A stretch of DNA of 64,000 nt from Flammula alnicola. Lineage: Eukaryota; Basidiomycota; Agaricomycetes; Agaricales; Strophariaceae. The notes beneath the pieces were generated by a model. That model was not told the DNA's origin. It worked only from the letters and a program-made list of their open reading frames with translations, and did no database searches. Positions 22,321-34,489 of the stretch are shown one piece after another (position 1 is the first letter of the stretch; the number at the start of each line of letters is the position of its first letter). The position numbers and the translations under genes were made by a program. Location: assembly GCA_015499995.1 (NCBI GenBank), contig JADNRV010000054.1, positions 1 through 64,000 of the forward strand. The letters are read 5' to 3'.

Positions 22321-24052
22321 ATGGACGACGAGATCGTCTTCCTGGGCACATCCATGCCTCAGGCAGATGCGCTGCCCGCTACTCGCCCCGCACAGCGCCC
22401 TGTAACGGGTGAGATTCGAGATCCATCGCATCGCTCGTCTGACCTGACCCCTCCTGTAGGTATATCGTTGCATGTGGAGAAGCAGGGTGGGATCGATGGG
22501 TATCGGATGTTGTTTCGACGGGCGAACACTAGTGTGGTGCACATTGGGCGGCGGTCGGGGTCTGAGACGGATAGGAGATTGGATGATGATGCGAGTGCGG
22601 CGAGGTTTCGGTGTGCGGTGGTTAGTAGGAAGCATGCGAAGATTGCATTCTCGGACAGTGGGCATGTATGTAGCTTGCTTGACCTTTGCATGTGCATTGA
22701 CTCACACATTATAGGCCTACCTGATTGATCTGGGCTCGCATCACGGCACGCACATCCGCAAACCAGGCGAGAGGTTGTCGATGACGATCAAGCCCGAGAC
22801 GCCCACGCTCCTCGCAGACGGAGACGTCATCACCTTTGGCAAGTCTGTGGGCAAGGGCGATGAATGTGTCCGTCCTGTCGTCGTCCGCATCGAGCTCTTG
22901 CACGCTAGTGGATCTACCCCGACATCCCCGTTCAAGCCCCTCATCGTGCCCTCCTCCTCTTCCCCCAAATCCTCATCGGGCCGATATGGCATCCACACCT
23001 CGCCCTCGCCGTCCTCTGATGAATCCTGTGAGTCCCCGTCTGGCATATACTCGGACATCGAGGAGATCCCACCGCCATCATCGTCCGCTCCGCAGCTGCC
23101 GGCACCTTCAAGCCCGAGCCAGAGCCAGAGCAGCTCCGCACCACCACCTCCGTCCTCCGCGCAAGGCTCGTTGATCAACGCCCTCCGCAGCCTGATCCCG
23201 CATGCCCACTCTCACTCTGATCCTTCCTATCCTCATCAACACCATGCGCTGGCTCAGGCGGTGCTTCGTATGCCTTCTATTTACCCTCCTGCGTACCTCT
23301 ACCCAACCTCACAACCACCTCCGCCCTCGGTGTCTCAGTATCAGCATATCCCGCGGCCGAGTCCCCTTTCTGAAGGTCAATCGCCGCTGTCACCGCCATT
23401 ACCTCTGTCTGCCCGCCGCCTCCCGTCCATGCCGTCCATGTCGCATCTCTCGCAGATGTCGGCGTTCTTCTTGGGCGGTGCTGCCTCTGCCACTGGCTCC
23501 GCTGCTGGTTCGAGTTTGGGTGACGCTGACGCTGAAGCTGCGGGCGGTGTTTCGGATGAGGGGGCGCAGAGAGTGCAGGACATGGATATGCCTGCTATAT
23601 GGATCGATGATGATGTGGGTGGCGAGGAGAATGTGAATGAGAAGGATAAGGATAAGGACAATGATACGACGAACCGCTCAGGCTCGAGGGCAACGTCGCG
23701 CTCGACGTCGCGATCCAGGTCTGGCCTGCGCTCGCCCTCGCGCTCTCCATCCCACCCCAGGTCAAGACTCACAACGTCCCGCTCACGATCGAACTCGCCC
23801 ATGGACCTCGCCAGCCCCTCGCCGCCCCCCGCGGTGCCCGTGCCCGTGCTCGTCGTCTCGCGCCAGCTGTCCATCCCACCCGTGCCTATAGCGTCTCCAG
23901 CTCCTGTGCCCCCTCTTCCTCTTCCTCTTCTGCCTTCGGATACGGATACGGATACGCGGGATACACGGCCACTTGCAGCCCCGCTGCCGTGTGTTTCCAG
24001 GCGTGTGCTCCTCCCTCTTCCAGCAGCATTCGCAGGGGCAATGTCTCGCTAA
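22321..24052 (+). CDS. FHA-domain protein copy 2, most N-terminal junction with foreign sequence
   Basis: Exons 22321-22408, 22460-22665, 22715-24052; 543 aa. FHA domain and RS-like region are intact and in frame, with several in-frame length changes in the low-complexity stretch relative to copy 4. Homology to copy 4 stops after codon 551 of that protein (at 24040), then MSR and a stop follow within the common downstream sequence. No coiled coil. If expressed it would be a soluble FHA protein. Confidence 0.7.
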
Positions 24053-27000
24053 GTGTTCCTTGTTCTGTGCCAAAACGGCTACTGATTTCCATTTGCAGTA
24101 TGTGGCGCACTGAAAAATGCCTTGTTCCACGCATCGATTTGGTGGGTGCATTGCGTACGACCAAGGTTTCTCCCCGCCCGAAGGCCAGAGAGTTCCTGTG
24201 GCGGGTTTGGCCCCGCCACGGATGGTAGCTTAGTACTGTAAGTCCGTAGGCAGCGAATAAACAGGTTTGAGTCTACGAAATCGGGGTTAGCACGGAAGTC
24301 ACAGAGGTATTGAAGTATTTACCTGCACGCGCATATACGGTAAGCAGGTCTGCTCATAACATTAGCCATAGTCCACAAAGCTGATGCCGAAAAACGTACC
24401 AACTTAGTTGTCGCTCGCGCACTTCGTCACACTGAACAGACAAGATCCTGTGGATGCCGGCCAGCAGTGAGAACACGGCAAGCGCACATTAGACGCCGTG
24501 TCTTGGTAATTCCGTGTGCAGAATAAAATCTCCGTCGAATTTGGCAAATGATGTCCTTGTTGGTGACGAGGCGGTATTTAGGTGCACCGTAGTTGCGCTT
24601 TAATGGTAAAATAAGCGCCGAGTTGCTATTCAGAAGAGAATAACTTACCGAACACAAAACCCCACCCCACCATTTTCCGGCGCTTATGACTCGCCAGAAC
24701 CACATTGCGAGGTACGCGTAGACTAATAACAGAATCAGTTTATATTTCTTGCTTATTAATAATTAGGGAAACAACTTACCGAGAACACAAAACCCCACTG
24801 CACCATTTTCAATGTGACGGCGCTTATCACTCGCGAGAACCACATTGCGCAAATGTATCCCAGGAACCCAAGACTAATAAGAGAATTAGTTCATATTTCT
24901 CGCTTATCAGAAAAGTGGAAACTCACTTCATTCGTCCTGAAACTGCTGCTGAACAGTGTTCGCCGGAAGTCCAAATATCGTGGCGTCATGCAGATAGGCG
25001 TGCGCAAGCACAACAACCATTTGCGGCACAAGAAAGGTCATGTACGTCACAATGGGGCTAAAATAAAATCAGCTTAGGGTCCTGGATACTTACAAAAGGG
25101 AAAGAGGACTTACATGCCAGGGATACCGAAGCGGCCTTCCAACAGCATTTCCCGGAAGCTCAAATATGGTGTCAAGGCTCAATGTCCATCATACTCGCAC
25201 ACAGGCCGAGAACTATGCAAAGTGGTCCAACAATCAATCAGTCCGTGACCTTGGGTGCTTAAAAAAGAGAAAACTGACCACAATCTGAATCCTAAGCTCC
25301 CACCTGAACCCGCATCCCAACAGTGTTTTCCGGAACTCAAAATATGGCTTCAGATTGAAATGTAGTTGAAAACGGGAGTGCGGTGCAGCGGGATTGGCCT
25401 GGGTGTATTGATAGAGCTTCAGAGCGTGGGACTGTGGTACTCGAGTCTTGAGTGCAGGCACGAGAACTATACAAAGCAGTCTAACAATAAATCAGCCGAC
25501 TGCCCATGACCATAGATACATAAAAAATGGGAACACTTACCACATTGTGAATCCCAGCCTCCAACCTGAACCCGCATCCCAACAGTGTTTTCCGGAAGTT
25601 GAAATATAGCTTCAGATTAAGAAGCAGTCAAAAACAGGAGTGCGGTACAGTGGGATTAGCCTGGGATCATTGATAGAGCTTGGCGCGAGAACTATACAAA
25701 GTGGTCTAACAATAAATCAGCCTGCTTTCCGTGACCTTGGATACATAAACAATGGAAAAACTCACTACATTGTGAATCCTAGCCTCCAACCTGAACCCAC
25801 ATCCCAACAGTGTTTTCCGGAACTCAAAATATGGCTTCAGGGTACAAAGTAGTTGGAAACAGCAGTGCAGCGCAGCCGGATTAGCCTGGGTGCATTGATA
25901 CAGCTTCAGAGGCCAGTTCCGGATGTCTAAACAAACATTTCAACTCCCAACATCTATGTAGAATGAGACAAGCATAAATACCTTAGTAAATCTTGAAGAC
26001 CTCTGCCAACTATCTTCCGGGCTCAATCATCGCACCTACAACTCGCAAACAAAAGATCAGATCACCAAATCAAACTTGACAAATATACAACACAAACTTA
26101 CCGATAACCTTTGGTGTACATCAGTGTTTTCCGGACATTGAAATATGCGGTCAGAACTTTCTGTAAAGTACATTACATGAGACCGAGCACAAACATACTA
26201 GTGGACAATAAATGTACCTTGGTGGTGGCAGTTGGCATCAGCGGGAGACTCTGAACACGCAGTCCATATTTGGCATGAGTACCATGGACAGCCAAACAGA
26301 GACGATAAGATCGCGAAAAGGGTCATGGTCGACGACAACAACAGCAAAATGGAGGGACATAAGGACAGGTAACGAAACACCAGGAAACATTCCAGTCTTT
26401 ATACCTTTTCTTTGCCGAGGCTTACCAAAGAATTCCCAGATTCCCTCCAGGTCCCCGTCTGCTTCGCAAAATCACTGCATACGATCAAGAAAAATTTCCA
26501 GTCCCCGGTCATCAAGAAAACACTTCATCCTTTGACGTCTTGACCCTTGCCTTGATCCCTGATTTCTGCAAAAGAATTAACCTCCAGGGCTGAATTTATG
26601 ATCGGATCCCCATCAACTCACCACAGTGATTTGTCTCTCAACTGGCTCAGCATTAAGACATATATTTTGCTTCGACCAAGCATAATCCACTGATTCTCAA
26701 GTCTAATCTTTCACTGCCATTTCATTCAGGACAGCCAATCTGGTAGCCATGTGCTAACGGGCAGGTCTCCCTGAACAAAGTGACAATGGAATTATAGTCA
26801 CTGTGCCCTGGCCCGAAAATAAGAAGCACACATTATCAGGATTCAATAAATCTTTTGAGAAGACGTAAGAGCCCCTTTGGCTTGAATTAAGATGCGCGTT
26901 TCAGTTGCTCGGAAAGAGATTCACACCGGCTTGGTCTCATTTTTTCTCATTGCACACTCGCAGTCCGGACACTGTCCTTCAAAACTCTCGGCACTGAAAT

Positions 27001-29470
27001 TTAAAATAATCTAAAGGTATTTTACCAGCCAATGCATATTTATGCACCGCTGCAGGTCTCAGGAAGTGTGGCTGAATTCTTGACGGGGATACTGCCTCAG
27101 GAACATCATCAGGACTATTGCCGAGCAGTTAATGTCAAACCTGCACTGAATCGGAGTCCAGAACTCATCAGAATTTGTTTATCCATGTACCGAACTCACT
27201 TGTTGCTATGCCCGAGCTAATGGATATTGCGCACTTCACGGCGCTTGTCATGATCCCTTATTCTGTTGGCGTGACTGCCGGCAAGCCTGCACAGGAATCG
27301 CCATGATCTCCCGCACCTCGGTATCACAAGGATTGGTCAGATGAAAGAGTTGCCAATTCACGAATATTCCTTCTCATGAACCACCACCTCCTCTTTGCCG
27401 TCGTCGCCTTACCGCGCTCACAAACAAGGTATTCTCTCTCCAATTTCTATGTGGTCCAATTGATACTAAGCATTGCACCCATTTCTTTAGTCGACACCTT
27501 GTTTGATTACAACCAAGGTTTCTGGGGCATCTTTGTGATTATCAAAGGTATGTTTTCAGCTCGCCTTGTCCAGAACAAGTTTACAATTCCGGCTTTGGTT
27601 TCACATCCCAGATTACCAGTTCTTGCACACCACTGGGTGCCTATTCCCTGCTCTTCGTGGTTAAAGCGTGATGGACAGAGGACTTGAGAGTAAAAGTCAG
27701 ATTGTGGTTATCAAGGTACGTTGCATTGAAGCTTACCTCCGGTTTCTCATATTAATACCCTGCCGGAGCTGACAGATCTCGCGATGATCAATTGAAATCC
27801 CGTGGCATACTTGTCTAGTGCGCTGACACACGGCCGCATTATTTACATGCCTAGCTTCGCATTTTAGTACCGAGAATGAAAAGATTTGGTTTAACTGCTC
27901 ACCTGCCTGAAATCGGCCTTTTCAGTGAGTTTGCATGGTTGAAGATGGCATCAAGAGCCTGAGTGCATGCAACTGTTGCGATTGCGCTCACGCCAACTCA
28001 ATGCGGCGAATACTTCGCATTTTCAACCTTTCACATGCTCAACTAGCAATAGAGTTCAAATCAATGGCTCAATGCATGAATGCCTCCGTGTCTGGCTCAT
28101 TTTAACGTAACGTGGTCGTCTTTCCGACAGGTTTGCGTACGAAAATAAGGACATAAGCGCCCAAAACGTTCCCCAGTCACCCGTTCATTTCTCCTTAAGC
28201 AGAAGTGAAATTGAAGCATGTCTAGATCTGGGCCGATATATATCGTAACGTTTTATGTTGCAGAATCTCCAGGTTGGCGATATATTAACCGTAGACCAGG
28301 GACCCCTCCAACTTGTGAGATTTGCCCGAGTCAGAGTGTGGTGCAGGTTGCGGCTGCGCAACGTTCTCACTGGCCATAGCAATTGAATTAAATAACACAT
28401 GTTCTCATATTCTGATTAACTTGTTAGACGAATGATATATGTATCAAGTATCTATGGCATTTGGAATCCCGTCAACGAGAGAAAAAAGTAAGCGAAGTGA
28501 TCAAAATCGTACCTATGGCCCCGGGACCATCTCCTCCATCCCTAATTCACTGTTTCACGTCTGATAAAAACACCCTTCTTTCTCGGCTCGCATAAACCTT
28601 TCCCATCAATCAAGGGTCCTGTCAAAAATTTTGAGCAAGGGAAAGGCGATGAACGGTTCAACTGGAGGTCGATCACGGCATACCTCTTGTTGAACTGTGC
28701 TGAAATATCATTCAAGATATATTTCGTGATTTTAGCATCCTGTATTCCAAAGAGATGTAACCTGTACCTTGTTTTTTATGACGTATAGGCTGATAGGAGG
28801 TGAGGCGAGCGTACTACACAGAACTTGTTGAACTTTGACTTGTCCGGCTGAGGGAGAGTGTGGCGCAATCAAAAAAATCGAAATCCAGTAGCAAATTACT
28901 AGCAATGCTGAAAGCGAATTCAAGCCAGAGGAGATATGCTGTGAGAGGATAGAACATTATATCATAACACGAGGTCTAATATTTTCAAGGAGCCGACATA
29001 CAGGAAGCTCAGGTTCTCTGTCTCTAAACACATCTGGTACCGTCTCCTCCATCCCCAATACATCGACTCCGCTATGAAAAAAGACATAGATCTCCTCAAA
29101 GGTTACGTATCGCACTCCTATCTAGTACAGGGTCTTGTCATTCACATATTAGCGAACGGAAATATGTTCTAAGCCCAGGTCGAAAGAGGTACTCACAGAT
29201 ACACCCAGATGACTGAAACATCGATTCCACCCAAACACCCTTATCGCCAGTCACCAAGCCGCACGCAGACATCCATGGGTACTCCTATTTCCAACAGCCG
29301 AGTGAGTACCACGCCGTAGAACTGGACATCCACTCACCGACAAGACCTTCTCCTCGACCCCCGTTTCCACTTCCAATTCAAAATCCACGTCGAACGGGGA
29401 CCTCAAAAAACAACGTAAGATGTCATATATCACCCCATCAAGGGTCCTAATATATCAGCGTCGCGCCAGA
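24045..29470 (-). pseudogene. gene C copy 2, decaying
   Basis: Same exon series as copy 1. The exon corresponding to CFLDDRCPEIFLDELDR is damaged here (internal loss and a stop near 26480). The segment near 27955 lacks the 340 bp present in copy 1. The first exon, FDVDFELEVETGVEEKVLS before GTGAGT, is intact in the adjoining sequence (29325-29400). Confidence 0.35.
24640..26150. repeat. array of repeated exon-intron modules inside gene C, unit 2
   Basis: Three full modules (phrase GAACTAT.CAAAG at about 25210, 25464 and 25690) plus diverged end modules. One module fewer than in unit 1. Confidence 0.6.
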
Positions 29471-29999
29471 ACATTTCGCCAGCTCGAATTTTCCTTGCGA
29501 CTGGAGACGGCGTGCAATTGCGTACGCACGGAATCCGTGCTAATCGTGAATTCCTCTTGATTTCTGGCGATTAATGGCGATCGTCGCAGTTTCGGGTAGC
29601 GCAGTGGGTTAGGGGTCGAGAAGTTGGAGCGCAGTGAGCGAAGGACAGGCTGAAGATTGAGGATTGTAAGACTGTTGGATGGGAAAGAGAGTAGATAACA
29701 ATGCAATGTAGAGACAAATAAAAAGCTTGTATTGACTCGTGTTCCAAGCATTTAAGTAGACATCTCATTAACACACAGAGACTGCTTGACAAAGGTAGAG
29801 AGAGGACTGCACGATAAGCTACTAGACGGAGGGAGGGACAGACAGATGAGCGAGCGGACAAGCGCCGATCAAGCGCTCGCTTAGCACGAATTGTTGGACC
29901 AGGACCCTGCACTCCGCCTTGCATCACACTGGATGTTGCACAACTCGCTTATATTATGTACCTAGGCTACACATGTACGTACAGGGTAATCTCAGGATG

Positions 30000-30008
30000 G
30001 TATAAAGG
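30000..30008 (+). promoter_or_regulatory. TATA box of gene A, copy 3
   Basis: GTATAAAGG at the same spacing, 119 bp before the ATG at 30119. Confidence 0.6.
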
Positions 30009-30118
30009 GAGGCGGGGATTGGCCTTTGTCTCCTCATCATCCCCTCCCTCCCTCCCTCAAGTTCTCTTCTCTTCTCCTCTCCTCTAGGGTGTCTTCTCGC
30101 CGTGTCAGCCACTTGTCG

Positions 30119-31311
30119 ATGCCCGATCCCTCTTCGTCATCGTCGTTTTCGGATTGGCCGTCGAGCCCACTCAACTCGGCCGCACGTCGTCCCGCCAGCG
30201 CGTAAGTCTCGATGTCGGTTGCTCGCCCGTTTGCCGCTGATAACGTCACATCTAGAGCACCGTATCATGGTCAGCAACGCTATCATACGTACAAGCAACA
30301 CTTGCTACTCACCTCGTCGTCGGTACTGACGCTTCTCTTCGTCGCGTTCAGCAACCTTAATGATACAGAGTCAGGTTTACCCGACGCATAAACCGCTCCG
30401 TTCCTCGCCTGGACATGCCTCGGTGCAGCAGCACACCCACCCAATCCACGACCCGCAAGTTCTCTTGCCGCCTTCGTCGTCGTGGACTCGGCACTGACAC
30501 CTCCTATGCCTAGAAAGAAAACGCGCAGCCATCAGTAAGTCGTAACCACTGTCTCGTGCAGGTAAGCAACGCTCGACACCGACCGTGATATTAGACTAAT
30601 CCCTCCTAGACATGGCTTTGCAGTCTTCGAGGAACCGAACGAATGCCCGCCGTGCAAGTCCCTCTACCCTACTCATCCTCATCCGCTCGTACCGTAACAC
30701 GTAACACGGAACACGGAACAAGACGACGCACGCCGCCAACTCCTCGCCAGCACCGCCCGCGCCTCGAAAACAAAAACACGCACGAAGTGAAGGGCTACAT
30801 ACACCGCCAGAGCACGGCAGCCGGCCCCTGCGTCGTCCAGGCCTCGAGCAACTGGACGAACGAACGAACGAACGGCCGCCCTTGCCCCTTGCTCCGCTGT
30901 GTACGTGTTCCGCATCCTATCCATCCACATGCACGGCCTTTGCTGATACACAGACTCTGCCACAGCGTCGCCGCCCCTCGAAAGCACGAGAGAAACACAG
31001 CAGCAGCAGAGCAGCAGACGACACACAAGTCGTCTGTGCCCTCCGCTGTTCGTGCGATTACGGAAACGGATCGTGGACGATCCGAGCGACATCAAGAGCG
31101 ATTTCACGAACGAACGAACCACACGGGATGTGGCTCGAGAATGAGAACGCTACGTTGCGAGAGGGTGAGTAAGTACCCCTGATATCATTTTATGACGGTG
31201 CCGACACTTACTTACCTGTACCATGGCATCTACGCAGCCTTTCGCCCCAGCCACTCGAGTCCACCTGCCTCCACTGTCCAGATGGCGCCCGAACGACGCC
31301 GTGGTTGGTAA
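30119..31311 (+). pseudogene. gene A copy 3, unknown protein, best first half
   Basis: Exon 1 (30119-30201) and the middle exon (from about 30350, HATLMIQSQVYPTHKP..) are in frame in this copy. The donor after ..THPIHDP is GCAAGT instead of GTAAGT (a GC-AG intron is possible). The C-terminal exon again ends ..STVQMAPERRRGW, with TAA at 31309. A long plus frame (30643-31182) is open across the region but includes sequence spliced out in the other units. No domain recognised. Possibly functional, more likely decaying. Confidence 0.35.
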
Positions 31312-31339
31312 GTGCCCCCATACCACATCCAAGTTCTCT

Positions 31340-32420
31340 CGACCGTAATCGCCTTATCGAGTCGAGTCGAGTCGTCGTTTTTGTGGGTTTGGTTGGTGGG
31401 CGGTGGTGACCGGGTGGGGACGAAGACGAGGATGAATGAACGAGAGGCTCTGCGAAAACGATGGCGGTAAGCTGCCAGCAAGCAGTCGAAGGTCGATCGA
31501 GCGCTGATGCTGGAATGGACACGTACCTGGCCGTGTACAAGCCCATCCCCCCCTCTGCATCGAACCCAAGACTGACCCCGCTGTGCCGAGCCTTTGACGA
31601 CCCGTCGTAAACGTTCGCGCCAAGGTTCAACTGACGCCGTGTCTTGGAGGGTTTGAAGGGGCGGTACGGTTGAGTAGCGGGAGGTATGTATCGTTAGTTG
31701 GCTGGCAAAACGCGGACAAAGGTGAGTCGTCTAGATTTCGACTCTGGGGTCAAGTTGCTTACCTGCTAGCCTGCCGTCGCGCTACTCGTTGGGACGTGTT
31801 GGCGTTAATCGTGGCGTTGAACGGACGTGCACGGGCGGATATGCCAGGTACGTACGTCGTCATCCCGCCGCCAGACCTGTGAAGCACGTCCGTAAGGAAA
31901 TATGGATGGCGTCGTCATGCACGTACCCTGTGAACCCAAACTTGAAGCCTCAAGCACAACTTGGAGCCGTACAGGCGACGGCCAACGCTGTGCTGTTCTC
32001 GCTGGTTGGAACTTGAAGGGAGGGTGGGTGAAAGCGGGTGATGAGGGCTGGAAGAAACAAGAGGTGAGTTTGTCGGTCATCGGCGGGCACGCGAGCGAGA
32101 CGTGCTTACCGGTTGCAGCCCCGCACACCATGCATCCATCTCAGAACGGCACGAGTTCACGAGTTCGCGTCGAATCGGCGGCGTGTGTGGTGTGTATGGG
32201 CGAAATGGAGACCCACGGCGGGCGAGTGTCGTGGTGGTGATGGCTGAGGGACGTGCACGCTGGTACGTGGTTTCCTCGATCTCGTACCAGGCCCAGTGAC
32301 GTCTGCTGCGACGTTTGCTCCCTTGTTGGTACTTGCTCGGCCTCTGTCGCTCTGCCCATGCATCTGCATCGCATAACCGCCATCAAGGTGGTCCGGGGCT
32401 GCAGCAGGTACTTATTTCTG
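31340..32420 (-). CDS. gene B copy 3, putative protein of unknown function
   Basis: Equivalent exons are open: SPAFTHPPFKFQPARTAQRW near 32060-31935, and RRQLNLGANVYDGSSKARHS with GVSLGFDAEGGMGLYTARY near 31680-31530, then a GTACGTG donor. The 5' exon region differs in frame from unit 2. Complete model not resolved. Confidence 0.3.
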
Positions 32421-32754
32421 ACATGTTGTTGGCTTCTCCGGATATCAGGAATGGTGCATTGAGCGCGAGGTGGGAAGGATTGGGTGAGGTAGTCAGGACG
32501 TCGATGGCGAGAGGTCGATTGTGGTGGTGTTGGGTCACGATTACCCTTTCTGCGATAAGATAACAAAAGGATCCTAGGATGAGTGGCGGCGGAGTCATTA
32601 TAGCCAAATATTTGCGAGGCCGGTTGCGGTGCCGTAGATGGTAGATAAAAGGGCGAGGTGACGCAACGGGCACTCTCCTTTGTCCTACATAGTCTGTCGA
32701 CTGCTTCCCAGACACAATAAACTACACTGAATACAACTAAGGTCTGAACACGCC

Positions 32755-34459
32755 ATGGACGACGAGATCGTCTTCCTGGGCACATCCATGCCTCAGGCGG
32801 ATGTGCTGCCCGCCACTCGCCCTGCGCAGCGCCCTGTAACGGGTGAGATTCGAGATCCATCGCATCGCTCGTCTGACCTGAACCCTCCTGTAGGTGTATC
32901 GTTGCATGTGGAGAAGCAGGGTGGGATCGATGGGTATCGGATGTTGTTTAGACGGGCGAACACTAGTGTGGTGCACATCGGGCGGCGGTCGGGGTCTGAG
33001 ACGGATAGGAGATTGGATGATGATGGGAGTGCGGCGAGGTTTCGGTGTGCGGTGGTTAGTAGGAAGCATGCAAAGATTGCATTCTCGGACAGTGGGCATG
33101 TACGTAGCTTGCTTGACCTTTGCATCTGCACTGACTCACACATTATAGGCCTACCTGATTGATCTGGGCTCGCATCACGGAACGCACATCCGCAAACCAG
33201 GCGAGAGGTTGTCGATGACGATCAAGCCCGAGACGCCCACCCTCCTCGCAGACGGAGACGTCATCACCTTTGGCAAGTCTGTGGGCAAGGGCGATGAGTG
33301 TGTCCGTCCTGTCGTTGTCCGCATCGAGCTTTTGCATGCTAGTGGATCTACTCCGACATCCCCGTTCAAGCCCCTCATCGTGCCCTCCTCTTCCTCCCCC
33401 AAATCCTCATCGGGCCGATACGGCATTCACACCTCACCCTCGTCGTCTTCTGACGAGTCCTGTGAGTCCCCGTCTGGCATATACTCGGACATCGAGGAGA
33501 TTCCACCGCCGTCATCGTCCGCTCCGCAGCTGCCGGCACCCTCAAGCCAGAGCCAGAGCCACAGCACCTCTGCACCACCACCTCCGTCCTCCGCGCAAGG
33601 CTCGTTGATCAACGCCCTCCGCAGCTTGATCCCGCATGCCCACTCCCACTCTGATCTTTCCCATCAACACCATCCGCTGGCTGAGGTGGTGCTTCGTATG
33701 CCTTCTATTTACCCTCCTGCGTACCTCTACCCAACATCACAACCACCTCCGCCCCCGGTGTCCTCTCAGTACCAGCATATCCCGTTACGGCCGAGTCCCC
33801 TTTCTGAAGGTCAATCGCCGCTGTCACCGCCATTACCTCTGTCTGCCCGCCGCCTCCCGTCCATGCCGTCCATGTCGCATCTCTCGCAGATGTCGGCGTT
33901 CTTCTTGGGCGGTGCTGCCTCTGCTACTGGCTCCGCTGCTGGTTCGAGTTTGGGTGACACTGAAGCCGGCGGTGTTTCGGATGAGGGAGCGCAGAGAGTG
34001 CAGGACATGGATATGCCTGCTATATGGATCGATAATGATGTGGGTGGCGAGGAGAATGAGGATGGAAAGGATACGACCAGGCGCACAGGCTCGAGGGCAA
34101 CCTCGCGCTCGACGTCGCGATCCAGGTCTGGTTTACGCTCGCCCTCGCGCTCTCCATCCCACGCCAGGTCAAGACTCACAACGTCCCGCTCACGATCGAA
34201 CTCGCCCATGGACCTCGCCAGCCCTCGCCGCCCCCGCGGTGCCCGTGCCCGTGCTCGTCGTCTCGCGCCAGCTGTCCATCCCACCCGTGCCTGTAGCGTC
34301 TCCAGCTCCTGTGCCCCCTCTTCCTCTTCCTCTTCTGCCTTCGGATACGGATTCGGATACACGGGATACACGGCCACTTGCAGCCCCGTTGCCGTGTGTT
34401 TCCAGGCGTGTGCTCCTCCCTCTTCCAGCAGCATCCGCAGGTGCCCCTGCGGATGCTGA
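32755..34459 (+). pseudogene. FHA-domain protein copy 3, frameshifted and truncated
   Basis: Exons 32755-32842, 32894-33099, 33149-34459; 534 aa as read. The FHA domain is intact. Two single-base losses in C runs at about 34220-34232 (SPRRPRGARARARR where the other copies read SPSPPPAVPVPVLV) shift the frame, giving an unrelated C-terminus and a stop at 34459. The DNA itself continues to match copy 4 to about 34488, where it joins the common downstream sequence. A protein with only the FHA and RS-like parts could still be made. Confidence 0.65.
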
Positions 34460-34489
34460 GTCGTCTGGGATGCCTGAGTATGTGGATGT

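Larger units (their letters stand above)
18834..29324. repeat. tandem segmental duplication, unit 2 (about 10.5 kb)
   Basis: Same order as unit 1. Its stretch 19864-20744 matches unit 1 (8277-9157) with no difference seen, whereas the flanks on both sides differ. Its right end, 27590-29475, matches unit 3 (38114-39999) without a difference in the lines compared. The unit is therefore a mosaic of two neighbours. Confidence 0.9.
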
